34,523 nucleotides of DNA. Origin: Amycolatopsis circi. Lineage in GTDB: Bacteria > Actinomycetota > Actinomycetes > Mycobacteriales > Pseudonocardiaceae. The DNA is taken from contig NZ_PQIA01000102.1 of assembly GCF_003385235.1 (NCBI RefSeq), positions 1 through 34,523 on the forward strand, in the 5' to 3' direction. Below, one piece after another: positions 8,510-16,410 of this stretch; position 1 is the stretch's first letter, and the number at the start of each line of letters is the position of its first letter. Made by a program: the position numbers and the translations under genes. The notes below the pieces were generated by a model. It searched no databases, was not told where the DNA came from, and saw only the letters and a program-made list of their open reading frames with translations.

Positions 8510-10104
8510 TCGAGTTTTCCCACGTCAGCGTCACTTATGACGGGGCGGACCGCCCGGTGCTCCGCGACGTCGACCTCGCGATCGAGGAGGGCGAACTCTG
8601 CCTCGTCGCCGGACGCACCGGTGTCGGCAAGTCGACATTGCTCGGTGCGATCAATGGTCTCGTCCCGCATTTCACCGGCGGCACGCTGTCTGGACGCGTC
8701 AAGGTCGCCGGGCTGGACACCGCGACTCATCCGCCGCGTGAGCTGGCGTCGGTGGTCGGCGTGGTCGGGCAGGATCCGCTGGCCGGATTCGTTACCGACA
8801 CCGTCGAGGAAGAACTGGCGTACGCGATGGAGCAGCTCGCCGTCGCGCCGGACGTGATGCGCAAGCGCGTCGAGGAAACCCTTGACCTGCTGGGCATCGC
8901 CGAACTCCGCGACCGTCCACTTCGGACCCTATCCGGCGGGCAGCAGCAACGCGTCGCGATCGGCGCGGTGCTGACGGCGCACCCGAGCGTGCTGGTGCTG
9001 GACGAACCGACGTCGGCGCTCGACCCGACCGCGGCCGAGGAGGTGCTGGCCGCGATCACCCGGCTGGTGCACGACTTGGGCACGACGGTCGTCGTCGCCG
9101 AACACCGGATGGAACGCGTCGCGCAGTACGCCGACCGCCTGCTCTACCTGCCCGGCGACGGCACCGTCGTGTCCGGCCCGCCGGCGGAGGTTTTCGCCGA
9201 GACCGATGTCGCGCCGCCGATCGTCGAACTGGGCCGACTCGCGGGCTGGTCGCCGTTGCCGCTCTCGGTCCGCGACGCCCGCCGTCTCGCCCGCCCGCTC
9301 CGGGAACGCCTGGCCGAGCGTCGCCCTGCTGCTGCGGCACAAAGCTCTGGCGAAGCGGTTCTCACCGCGCGCGGCGTGCGCGTGCGGTACGGCGGAGTGA
9401 ACGCAGTTCGCGGCGTTGACCTGCGACTGGACCGTGGCGAAGTCGTCGCACTGATGGGCCGGAACGGCTCGGGCAAGTCCTCGCTGCTGTGGGCGTTGCA
9501 GGGCAGCGGACCCCGTTCGGACGGGACGGTTGACGTCCTCGGTGCGGACCCGAAGACGCTCCGGACGCGAGCTGCCCGCACGCGCGTCGGGCTAGTCCCG
9601 CAAACCCCGTCTGACCTGCTGTATCTCGACTCGGTCGAGGCGGAATGCCGCCAAGCCGACGTTGAATCGGACGTCGTCCCAGGCACTGCACGGAAGGTGC
9701 TCGACCGCCTCGTGCCCGGCATCGAAGACGACACCAACCCGCGCGATCTGTCCGAAGGCCAGCGGCTCGCCTTGGTCCTGGCAGTGCAACTCGCCGCCGC
9801 CCCGCCGGTCGTGCTGCTGGACGAGCCGACCCGAGGCCTGGATTACCCGGCGAAACGGCACTTCGCGACCATCCTCGCCGACCTGGCCGCCGAGGGGCAC
9901 GCGGTGCTGCTGGCCACCCACGACGTCGAGTTCGTCGCCTCCGCCGCACACCGGGTCGTGGTCCTGGCCGAGGGCGAAGTGGTCGCCGACGGCCCGACCG
10001 CGGACGTCGTCGTAGCCTCGCCCGCGTTCGCGCCGCAGGTGGCGAAAATTCTCGCGCCGGAGCCGTGGCTGACCGTGGACGCGGTGGCGAAGGCGCTCGC
10101 GTGA
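8506..10104 (+). CDS. ecfA: ECF transporter ATPase, fused EcfA-EcfA' double ABC protein
   Basis: A 532-residue protein with two ABC ATPase domains in one chain. Domain 1 has Walker A GRTGVGKST (residues 36-44), a perfect signature LSGGQQQR (142-149) and Walker B VLVLDEPTSALD. Domain 2 has Walker A GRNGSGKSS, a degenerate signature LSEGQRLAL and Walker B VVLLDEPTRGLD. It powers import through EcfT. The ATG at 8506 overlaps the ecfT stop, and the TGA overlaps the GTG of the next gene, so the operon is tightly coupled. The altered second signature means the two ATP sites may not be equal. Confidence 0.92.
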   Translation: MIEFSHVSVTYDGADRPVLRDVDLAIEEGELCLVAGRTGVGKSTLLGAINGLVPHFTGGTLSGRVKVAGLDTATHPPRELASVVGVVGQDPLAGFVTDTVEEELAYAMEQLAVAPDVMRKRVEETLDLLGIAELRDRPLRTLSGGQQQRVAIGAVLTAHPSVLVLDEPTSALDPTAAEEVLAAITRLVHDLGTTVVVAEHRMERVAQYADRLLYLPGDGTVVSGPPAEVFAETDVAPPIVELGRLAGWSPLPLSVRDARRLARPLRERLAERRPAAAAQSSGEAVLTARGVRVRYGGVNAVRGVDLRLDRGEVVALMGRNGSGKSSLLWALQGSGPRSDGTVDVLGADPKTLRTRAARTRVGLVPQTPSDLLYLDSVEAECRQADVESDVVPGTARKVLDRLVPGIEDDTNPRDLSEGQRLALVLAVQLAAAPPVVLLDEPTRGLDYPAKRHFATILADLAAEGHAVLLATHDVEFVASAAHRVVVLAEGEVVADGPTADVVVASPAFAPQVAKILAPEPWLTVDAVAKALA

Positions 10105-10886
10105 CCGACTTCCTAGGCCCAGCCGTTCGCATCCGGCACCGCTCGGCGCTGGTACTGACGGCGGCCGTCGTAGTTGGGCTGGCGATGTTCTGCTGGCCTC
10201 TGCTCGCCCGCAGCACCGTCGGCACCTCCGCGCACGTGACCGACGCGCCGTTCGTTTTCCTCGTGACGCTGCCGGTGCTGATCCTGATCGTGCTGGCTGA
10301 ACTGTCCAGCGGCGGACTCGACGCGAAGGCGCTCGCGCTGCTCGGCGTGCTGTCCGCGGTGAACGCCGCGCTGCGCCCGCTCGGCGCGGGCACCGGCGGG
10401 ATCGAGCTGGTGTTCTTCCTGCTCGTGCTGGCCGGGCGGGTCTTCGGGCCCGGCTTCGGGTTCGTCCTCGGCTCGACGTCGCTGTTCGCGTCCGCCCTGC
10501 TCACCGGCGGTGTCGGACCGTGGCTGCCGTTCCAGATGCTGGCGTCGTCGCTGGTCGGCCTGGGTGCCGGGCTGCTGCCGCGCCGGGCGAAAGGCCGGTG
10601 GGAGATCGCGATGCTGGCGGTCTACGGCGTGGTCGCCGCCTACTTCTACGGCCTCGCGATGAGCCTGTTCACCTGGCCGTTCCTGGCGAACCACACCGCA
10701 CTGGACTTCGTCCCGGGCGGCCCGCTCGGCGAAAACCTGCACCGGTTCCTGGTCTTCACCGTGCTGACGTCCACTTTGGGCTGGGACACCGGTCGCGCGC
10801 TCACGAACCTGGTCGCGATCCTCGTGCTGGGCCCGGCGATCCTGACAGTGCTGCGCCGAGCCGCACGACGAGCGGCGTTCAGCTGA
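10101..10886 (+). CDS. ECF transporter S component, probably for cobalamin
   Basis: A 261-residue integral membrane protein with about six hydrophobic helices, for example LVLTAAVVVGLAMFCWPLL, FLVTLPVLILIVLAEL and FFLLVLAGRVFGPGFGFVLG. The small glycine-rich helices and the order EcfT, EcfA, S fit the substrate-binding subunit of an ECF importer. B12 as substrate is inferred from the cobalamin riboswitch that leads the operon and from similarity in kind to CbrT-type S components. The GTG at 10101 overlaps the ecfA stop. Its 3' end overlaps by 8 bases the end of the opposing hydrolase remnant. Confidence 0.82.
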   Translation: MTDFLGPAVRIRHRSALVLTAAVVVGLAMFCWPLLARSTVGTSAHVTDAPFVFLVTLPVLILIVLAELSSGGLDAKALALLGVLSAVNAALRPLGAGTGGIELVFFLLVLAGRVFGPGFGFVLGSTSLFASALLTGGVGPWLPFQMLASSLVGLGAGLLPRRAKGRWEIAMLAVYGVVAAYFYGLAMSLFTWPFLANHTALDFVPGGPLGENLHRFLVFTVLTSTLGWDTGRALTNLVAILVLGPAILTVLRRAARRAAFS

Positions 10887-11391
10887 GCGACTGGCCGACC
10901 TTGTCCAGCACCTCGACGAACTGAGCCATCCCGGCCGCGTTCGGGAAATGCGAGGTGTCGATGTCGTGCACCTCGAACCGGGTGCCGGGCGTGCGCGCGT
11001 CGGCCTCGGCGATCATCCGGTCCTGGAGAGCGAGCGGGACCAAGCGGTCTTGGAGATGCCGGACGTAGCACCGCGGGACGCGACCCAACCGCTCCGGCGT
11101 GCCGCGCGAGTCGGCCGATGATGTCGTCCGGAGCCATCGCGTTGAGCAGCGCGTAGAACTCGCCGTCGGTAGCGTCCGCACAGAACGCCGCCGGGTCGGC
11201 CGCGATGAACCCGAGCATCGCCCCGACCTGCGACGACGCGGCCTCGGGCATGCCCAGGTACTCCTCCGGCGTCGGTAGCTCGACACATCCGGCTGCGGCA
11301 CCCCCACCCCGCGATACCCGCGCAGCACGAGTTCAGGCGGGGCGGCGGACACGCCGTTGGCACCGGCGGCGAAGACGAACGTCGAGGTCAT
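10879..11391 (-). pseudogene. Alpha/beta hydrolase remnant
   Basis: The opening frame (MTSTFVFAAGANGVSAAPPE) looks like the N-terminus of an alpha/beta hydrolase up to about VPQPD. At about 11290 the homologous text jumps to CVELPTPEEYLGMPEAASS in another frame, which normally lies well downstream. The nucleophile-elbow region between them, with the catalytic Ser, is gone. A second shift near 11108 returns to the first frame, giving RGTPERLGRVPRCYVRHLQD and an end that retains the DTSHFPN histidine loop. Shifts plus an internal deletion point to real decay. The tail overlaps the S-component gene by 8 bases. Confidence 0.8.
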
Positions 11392-11459
11392 GCCGCACAG
11401 TCAAGCGACCCGCCTCGCCGCGCACAGCGGGGGAAGGTTGATAAGAGCCGCAACTAAGG

Positions 11460-12320
11460 TCAGGAGTAGGAGTAGAACCCGCGGCCGGTCTTCTTGCCGA
11501 GCAGGCCGGCGTCGACCATGCGCAGCAGCAGCGGCGGCGACGAGTACAGCGGCTCCTTGAACTCGGCGTACATCGAGTCCGCGATGGCCTTGATGGTGTC
11601 GAGGCCGATCAGGTCGGACAGCCGCAGCGGACCCATCGGATGCGCCGTGCCCAGCTCCATGCCGCGGTCGATGTCCTCGGCCGAGGCGAAGCCCGATTCG
11701 ATCATCCGGATCGCCGACAGCAGATACGGCACGAGCAGCGAGTTCACGATGAACCCGGCCCGGTCCTGCGACCGGATCACCGTCTTGCCCAGCGCGCCGG
11801 TGGCGTGCTCCTCGGCCCGGCGGGCGGTCTCCTCGCTGGTCAGCAGCGACGGGACCAGCTCGACCAGCGGCAGCACCGGCACCGGGTTGAAAAAGTGGAT
11901 GCCGACGACCTGCTGCGGACGGCCGGTGGCCATGCCGAGCTTCATGATCGGGATCGACGACGTGTTGGACGCGAACACCGCGTCCTCGCTCTCGACGATC
12001 TTGTCCAGCTGCCGGAACACGTCGATCTTGGCCTGCTCCTGTTCCAGGATGGCCTCGACGACGAGATCGCGGTCGGCGAACTCGGCGATGTCCGTGGTGA
12101 AGCGCAGCCGCCCGAGCGCCGCTTCGGCGTCCTCGGCGGCCAGCTTGCCGTTGCGGACGCCGCGTTGCAGCGATTTCTCGATGCGCGCCTTGCCCGCGTC
12201 CAGAGCGGGCTGGTTCACCTCGGTGACCAGCACGTCCAAACCGGACCTGGCGTGCACCTCGGCGATGCCGGAGCCCATCAATCCTGCTCCGACCACGCCT
12301 ACTCGTGCGATGTCGCTCAC
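11460..12320 (-). CDS. 3-hydroxybutyryl-CoA / 3-hydroxyacyl-CoA dehydrogenase
   Basis: A 286-residue single-function NAD-dependent dehydrogenase. The Rossmann motif GVVGAGLMGSG is at residues 8-18. SNTSS and the catalytic histidine region GIHFFNPVPVLPLVE follow in the middle, and the C-terminal dimer domain ends with LLGKKTGRGFYSY. It oxidises (S)-3-hydroxyacyl-CoA, feeding butanoate metabolism or beta-oxidation; proteins of this type are often called FadB2 in mycobacteria. The GTG start at 12320 has AAGGAG 8 bases upstream. It stands alone, separated from DUF3073 by a strong terminator. Confidence 0.93.
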   Translation of the reverse strand: MSDIARVGVVGAGLMGSGIAEVHARSGLDVLVTEVNQPALDAGKARIEKSLQRGVRNGKLAAEDAEAALGRLRFTTDIAEFADRDLVVEAILEQEQAKIDVFRQLDKIVESEDAVFASNTSSIPIMKLGMATGRPQQVVGIHFFNPVPVLPLVELVPSLLTSEETARRAEEHATGALGKTVIRSQDRAGFIVNSLLVPYLLSAIRMIESGFASAEDIDRGMELGTAHPMGPLRLSDLIGLDTIKAIADSMYAEFKEPLYSSPPLLLRMVDAGLLGKKTGRGFYSYS

Positions 12321-12379
12321 CCGTCCAACTCCTTCGTCACCTCACCGGCGTGCCGAGAAAACGGGCAGCACACAACGCA

Positions 12380-12416
12380 CGAGGGCGTCTCGGACCTCAG
12401 TCCGATTCCGCCCTCG
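12380..12416 (-). terminator. Terminator of the DUF3073 gene
   Basis: CGAGGGCG (12380-12387) pairs with CGCCCTCG (12409-12416), and inside it TCGGAC (12390-12395) pairs with GTCCGA (12400-12405) around a four-base loop. It lies 17 bases past the DUF3073 stop on the minus strand. No T-tract follows. Confidence 0.75.
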
Positions 12417-12433
12417 CGTGTCGTGTGCCTGCG

Positions 12434-12616
12434 TCAACGGCGGTACTCGTCGTACCCGTCGTCGTACGGGTCCTCGTACCGCTTGTCGTCCTCGTGGTTG
12501 TCCGAGGAACTACTTGACAGCTCGCGCTGCAAAGCATCGAAGTCGGTTTCGTGGGAGCTGTATTTGAGCTCGCGCGCCACCTTCGTCTGCTTGGCCTTAG
12601 CCCGGCCGCGCCCCAT
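12434..12616 (-). CDS. DUF3073 family small acidic-tailed protein
   Basis: A 60-residue protein beginning MGRGRAKAKQTKVARELKY, the conserved start of the DUF3073 family found across actinobacteria. A serine run and an acidic Asp/Tyr-rich tail (EDPYDDGYDEYRR) follow. The ATG at 12616 has a strong GAGGGGG site about 8 bases upstream; the longer open frame to 12814 is not needed. Function is unknown. The basic head and acidic tail could suit nucleic-acid or ribosome contact, but that is only a guess. From memory, the mycobacterial orthologue also lies near purM. Confidence 0.9.
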   Translation of the reverse strand: MGRGRAKAKQTKVARELKYSSHETDFDALQRELSSSSSDNHEDDKRYEDPYDDGYDEYRR

Positions 12617-12823
12617 GGCTCGACCCCCTCGCACAGGGGCGGGGCGGCCGGGGGAATCGGCGGCCCCGCATCGTCTCGACAGTTCTTTCCTGCTGACACC
12701 GTACCGTGTCCCGGGGGTTGGATGCGACGTGGCACGGTGTGCTCGTCGCGACAGTGTCCGCCGGACGCCGGTTACCGGCACGTCGATGCCGATCGGCCCT
12801 GGTCGGCGTGCCACGATGCTCGG

Positions 12824-13720
12824 GTGCTCCGACCCTTCGTGGCCTATCTGCGGGTGTACGAACCTCTGCGCGCGCTGGGCGATCCCCCGGCGCGACAGCT
12901 GGTCGAGGCCGTTTCCGCGGGCGGGCTCAGCCGGGTCGGGATCGGCGAACGCGAACAGCGGATGTGGCTCAAGTCACAGACGGCCGCGCCCGTGCGGCTG
13001 CTGCCCGCCCAGCTGCGCGACGGACGGCCCGCGCCGAGCCTCGTCGCCGACGTGCTCGTGCTCGATCCGGCCGACGTCCCCGCCGGGCACGAGGCCGAAG
13101 GCCCGTTCGCGTGCCCGCTCGAACTGCGCGCCCGCTCGGCCGCCGCGTTGAGCACCTTCCTCGCCGACGCCGAGCCGGCGCTGCGGATCGCGGTCCTCGA
13201 CTCCGCCGGCGTCACCGCGGAACGCGCCCGCGCCCAGACCATGGCCGCGATGACCGACCTCACCGCCGCCGCCGCGCACACCCTCACCACCACCTGGACC
13301 GTCCCGTTGCCGTGGTTCTCGCTGGTCGACCCGGACGAGCGCAAGCTCGTGCTCGGCAGCGGCCCGGCCGACCCGACGCGGGAAGCGTCCTGGCGGACGC
13401 CGATGTCCGAGGCGCTCCGGCGGGCGTCCGAGGCGGGCGAGCTGATCGAGACGACTTTCGGCGACTCCGGCCCCGGCCGGGTGCTCTCGCAGACTCGCCA
13501 GTGGCTGGAGAGCTTCGACCCGGACTCGGTCGTCGAACTGGACTACGGCGGTCTCGTGCAGCTGTTCGCCGATTCGCTGCTGGACGCCGACTCCACCGCC
13601 GAGGAGGTCCACGACATCCTCGACGCGCTGCGCACCGGGAACGTCGAGGAGCTGGCCGAGCTGTTTTCGCAGCTGCGCGAGTTCTGGGGCGACCTCGCGG
13701 CTAAGGAACACTCCAACTGA
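12824..13720 (+). CDS. Conserved actinobacterial protein of unknown function
   Basis: A 298-residue soluble protein beginning VLRPFVAYLRVYEPLRAL. I recognise no catalytic motif. Visible features are a Trp-rich central segment (TTTWTVPLPWFSLVDPDER), a stretch of long helices rich in Ala and Glu, and an acidic C-terminus (LDADSTAEEVHDILDALR). There is no signal peptide or membrane helix. The GTG at 12824 has no ribosome site; CACGAT 6 bases upstream could be a poor -10 of a leaderless message. It is divergent from DUF3073, and its last 20 bases overlap the end of the opposing asparaginase gene. Confidence 0.75.
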   Translation: MLRPFVAYLRVYEPLRALGDPPARQLVEAVSAGGLSRVGIGEREQRMWLKSQTAAPVRLLPAQLRDGRPAPSLVADVLVLDPADVPAGHEAEGPFACPLELRARSAAALSTFLADAEPALRIAVLDSAGVTAERARAQTMAAMTDLTAAAAHTLTTTWTVPLPWFSLVDPDERKLVLGSGPADPTREASWRTPMSEALRRASEAGELIETTFGDSGPGRVLSQTRQWLESFDPDSVVELDYGGLVQLFADSLLDADSTAEEVHDILDALRTGNVEELAELFSQLREFWGDLAAKEHSN

Positions 13721-14645
13721 CCCGCAGCTCGCCTTGGCGTTTGCCGCCGCCGAGCACTGGCGGGTGAGCGAGGTCGGCCAGCTCTTCCGGCGTCTCGATG
13801 CCCAGGCGCGCGAGGACGGCCATGGCCAGCGGTGCCAAGCCGCGCTTGTTGCCGTCCGCGATCTTGATCGCGCACGCGGTGCCGTCGCCGAGCGTGAACG
13901 CCAGAACGCCCTCGGCACCACTTTTGGACAGCAATCCAGGCACGGCCTGCATTAGCCGGGTGTCCTCCCGGCCGGTGCCCGCGACCAGCCACGGGTGCTG
14001 GCGCATCGCGTCCGCGACTCGACGTTCCTCGGTGCCCGGTTCGGCCTGCGGGAGCCGTCCGAACGCCCGCGCGAGGCCGATCGGCGAGAACGCGAATAGT
14101 GGTGCGCTGCAGCCGTCCACCCCGACCGCGGCGATGGTTTCACCGGTGAGGTCTTCGACGGTCTTCGCGAGCTGGACCTGCAATTGATGGCCTGGCTTCT
14201 GGTAGCCGTCGGTCTCCCAGCCGTTCGCGACACAGGTGGCGAGCATCGCGGCGTGCTTGCCGGAGCAGTTCATCGTGATCTTCCGCGGTTCGCCGGCCGC
14301 GCGCCGGACGTCCTCGCCGATCGGCAGCTCGGCCGGACAGGCCAGCGCCGACGGATCGAGCCCGGCGCCGGACAGCATCGCCGCGACGCGCTCGACATGT
14401 CCGGTTTCGCCGGAATGCGAGGCGCAGCCCAGCGCCAGGTCCGCGCCGTCGTAGCCGAGCCCGGCACGGAGCATCCCGACGCCTTGCAGCGGCTTGTTCG
14501 CCGACCGGGGGAAGAACGGGCTGGTCACGTCGCCCGCGGAGAACTGGACGGAACCGTCCGGCGCGGTGACGACGAGGCATCCGCGGTGGACGCTCTCGAC
14601 GAATCCGTTCCGGACGACCTCGACGAGGATCGGCTGGCCGGTCAT
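13701..14645 (-). CDS. Asparaginase (PF06089 type)
   Basis: A 314-residue protein of the asparaginase family typified by the Rhizobium etli enzyme, distinct from the E. coli AnsA/AnsB fold. Characteristic segments are RSANKPLQGVGML, GCASHSGETGHV, NCSGKHAAML and GVDGCSAPLFAF. It would hydrolyse L-asparagine to aspartate and ammonia in the cytoplasm (no signal peptide). Its ATG overlaps the stop of the upstream rsiG-like gene as ATGA, so the two are translationally coupled. Why an asparaginase sits with a c-di-GMP-dependent anti-sigma gene is unclear. Confidence 0.9.
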   Translation of the reverse strand: MTGQPILVEVVRNGFVESVHRGCLVVTAPDGSVQFSAGDVTSPFFPRSANKPLQGVGMLRAGLGYDGADLALGCASHSGETGHVERVAAMLSGAGLDPSALACPAELPIGEDVRRAAGEPRKITMNCSGKHAAMLATCVANGWETDGYQKPGHQLQVQLAKTVEDLTGETIAAVGVDGCSAPLFAFSPIGLARAFGRLPQAEPGTEERRVADAMRQHPWLVAGTGREDTRLMQAVPGLLSKSGAEGVLAFTLGDGTACAIKIADGNKRGLAPLAMAVLARLGIETPEELADLAHPPVLGGGKRQGELRVSWSVP

Positions 14646-15256
14646 TCCTCGCCGCGCCCCAGTTCGCTGTCCAGCAGTTGGTCCACAGTGGCCGCTCCGC
14701 TGCTGTAGCGCGCGGCGATCTCGGCGTTGAGCGTGTCCATCACGCCTTGGACCTGGCGGCGAAAGGAAGACACGGACACTTCTTCGTTCGCGTACGTGTC
14801 CAGCGCGGTGGCGAGCTTGTCGTCCGAAAGCGAACCGACGTCGGTGAGCCCGGTGTCGCCGATCAATGCCTCGGCGTGCCTTCGGTGCTCGCCCGCCCGG
14901 GACGGTTCGAGCTGCTGGTGCCTGCCCGAACCCGCGGCCGGGCCGAGCGCGTTGTCGGCGAGGATCGACGCGAGCCGGTCGACGATGCTGGCCGCCCCGC
15001 CGGACGAGCGGCGCTCCTGTTCGGCGCGCACGATGTCGATGCGGGCGTGCAGGAGCCGGCGCAGGTAGGACAGGTCTGTCTCTTCCTGCGCGGCCTCGTC
15101 GCGCCGCTCGCGCAGCACCGGGAGCGGCAAGTCGCCTAGTCCGGTGAGATATCCCGGGCCGAGGACGCGGTCGATCCGTCGTCGCCCGCCGGGACGCACT
15201 TCGATCACGGGCACATCCTGCTCCACATTCCGCGACGACGCTACCGTCGAGTTCAC
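14642..15256 (-). CDS. rsiG: RsiG-like c-di-GMP-binding anti-sigma factor (AmfC family)
   Basis: A 204-residue, largely helical protein. Streptomyces RsiG sequesters sigma factor WhiG when loaded with cyclic di-GMP, each of its two antiparallel helices carrying E(X)3S(X)2R(X)3Q(X)3D. Here motif 2 is perfect: E159, S163, R166, Q170, D174. Motif 1 keeps E59, S63, R66 and D74 but has His70 in place of Gln. The spacing and both copies make the family assignment strong; the partner sigma factor is not in the window. The GTG at 15256 lies 1 base after the ygfZ stop, and the end overlaps the asparaginase start, so it is the middle gene of an operon. Confidence 0.85.
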   Translation of the reverse strand: MNSTVASSRNVEQDVPVIEVRPGGRRRIDRVLGPGYLTGLGDLPLPVLRERRDEAAQEETDLSYLRRLLHARIDIVRAEQERRSSGGAASIVDRLASILADNALGPAAGSGRHQQLEPSRAGEHRRHAEALIGDTGLTDVGSLSDDKLATALDTYANEEVSVSSFRRQVQGVMDTLNAEIAARYSSGAATVDQLLDSELGRGEE

Positions 15257-15257
15257 T

Positions 15258-16379
15258 TCAGCCCCGCAGTCTCTGCGCGGCTTCCCGTCCGGGCGCCGCG
15301 TGCTCGCCCGGCACCGAGTCCGGATCGACAGTGGCCTGGACCACTCGGTCCTCGTCGCCTGCCAGCAGTTCCGCCCCGCCCGGCACCGAGCGCTTGACCA
15401 GCGCCAGCGCGATCGGCCCGAGTTCGTGGTGCTGCGCGATCGTGCCGACCCGGCCGACCACGCGCTCGCCGAGCTTCACCGGGTCGCCGGTCTCCGGCGT
15501 GATCTCCGGCGAACCGTCGAGGTGCAGCAGCGCGAGATACCGCGGCGGGCGGCCGACGTTGTGCACCTTCGAGACAGTCTCCTGGCCGCGGTAGCAGCCC
15601 TTCGCGACGTGCGCGGCCGAGCCGATCCAGCCGACCTCGTGCGGGATCGTCCGTTCGTCGGTGTCGACGCCGAGCCGCGGATGCCGCGATTCCACGCGCA
15701 GCGCGTCGAAGGTCCACGAGCCGGCCGGACGCGCGCCGGCGTCGGTGAGCCGTTGCCACCATTGAGTGAGCTGAGCGCGCGGCACCACGAGATCCGCACC
15801 CGCTCGCGTCGGCCACGGCATCCGGCGGGCGAAACCGCCTCCGGGCAGGGCGGCCACCGAGTACGGCTCGGCGCCGAGTTCGACGCCGAGCACGCTGTCG
15901 GTCTCCGGGCCGAGCACCGAAAGAACGGCCAGTTCTTCGGTCGCGTCGCGAATCTCGACCTTGGACCAGAATTTCATCGCTTCGAGGTACTCGCGCAGGG
16001 TTTGCTTGCCGCCCTTGGGCAACGCGCTCGTGGCGACCGGATCGGGGTCGCTGTCGAGGTACACCGTCTCGCCGGTGTGCGCGAGCACGAAGTGGGTGTC
16101 GACGTGGCCCTGGCTGTCGAGGATGAGAGCTTCGGTGCCAGTGTTTCCGGCGAGTTCGGTGACGTGTTGCGAGATCACCAAATGCAGCCAGGACAAGCGT
16201 TCCTCGCCGGTGACGGCGAGGATTTCTCGGTGCGAGCGGTCGACGACGACCACTCCTCGGGCGGCGGTGCGCTGCTCGGCGAACGGATCGCCCCAGTGCC
16301 ACGGAACTCCGGCTTCCGGATGGCCTTCGGGCGCGGCGACCGCGCGGGGGATTTCGAGCAGCGGCGAGCTGTACGGCAT
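15258..16379 (-). CDS. ygfZ: YgfZ/GcvT-type folate-binding protein (Fe-S cluster repair)
   Basis: A 373-residue protein related to the glycine-cleavage T protein. It contains the YgfZ signature KGCYRGQE (within VAKGCYRGQETVSKVHN), whose Cys is essential in this family. YgfZ/IBA57 proteins bind tetrahydrofolate and support certain Fe-S enzymes, notably under oxidative stress. The ATG at 16379 is chosen: TACCCT ends 7 bases upstream, the arrangement of a leaderless actinobacterial message. The frame is open much further upstream, but that part overlaps the divergent pabC gene. It is the first gene of the ygfZ, rsiG, asparaginase operon. Confidence 0.93.
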   Translation of the reverse strand: MPYSSPLLEIPRAVAAPEGHPEAGVPWHWGDPFAEQRTAARGVVVVDRSHREILAVTGEERLSWLHLVISQHVTELAGNTGTEALILDSQGHVDTHFVLAHTGETVYLDSDPDPVATSALPKGGKQTLREYLEAMKFWSKVEIRDATEELAVLSVLGPETDSVLGVELGAEPYSVAALPGGGFARRMPWPTRAGADLVVPRAQLTQWWQRLTDAGARPAGSWTFDALRVESRHPRLGVDTDERTIPHEVGWIGSAAHVAKGCYRGQETVSKVHNVGRPPRYLALLHLDGSPEITPETGDPVKLGERVVGRVGTIAQHHELGPIALALVKRSVPGGAELLAGDEDRVVQATVDPDSVPGEHAAPGREAAQRLRG

Positions 16380-16386
16380 AGCCCCC

Positions 16387-16404
16387 AGGGTAAGTGAGTA
16401 CCTT
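16387..16404. promoter_or_regulatory. Back-to-back leaderless promoters of ygfZ and pabC
   Basis: On the minus strand TACCCT (16392 down to 16387) is followed by 7 bases and the ygfZ ATG. On the plus strand TACCTT (16399-16404) is followed by 6 bases and the pabC ATG. Only 6 bp separate the two -10 elements, so each polymerase would have to sit over the other gene's start codon. No good -35 hexamers are seen. Confidence 0.6.
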
Positions 16405-16410
16405 GTGGGG

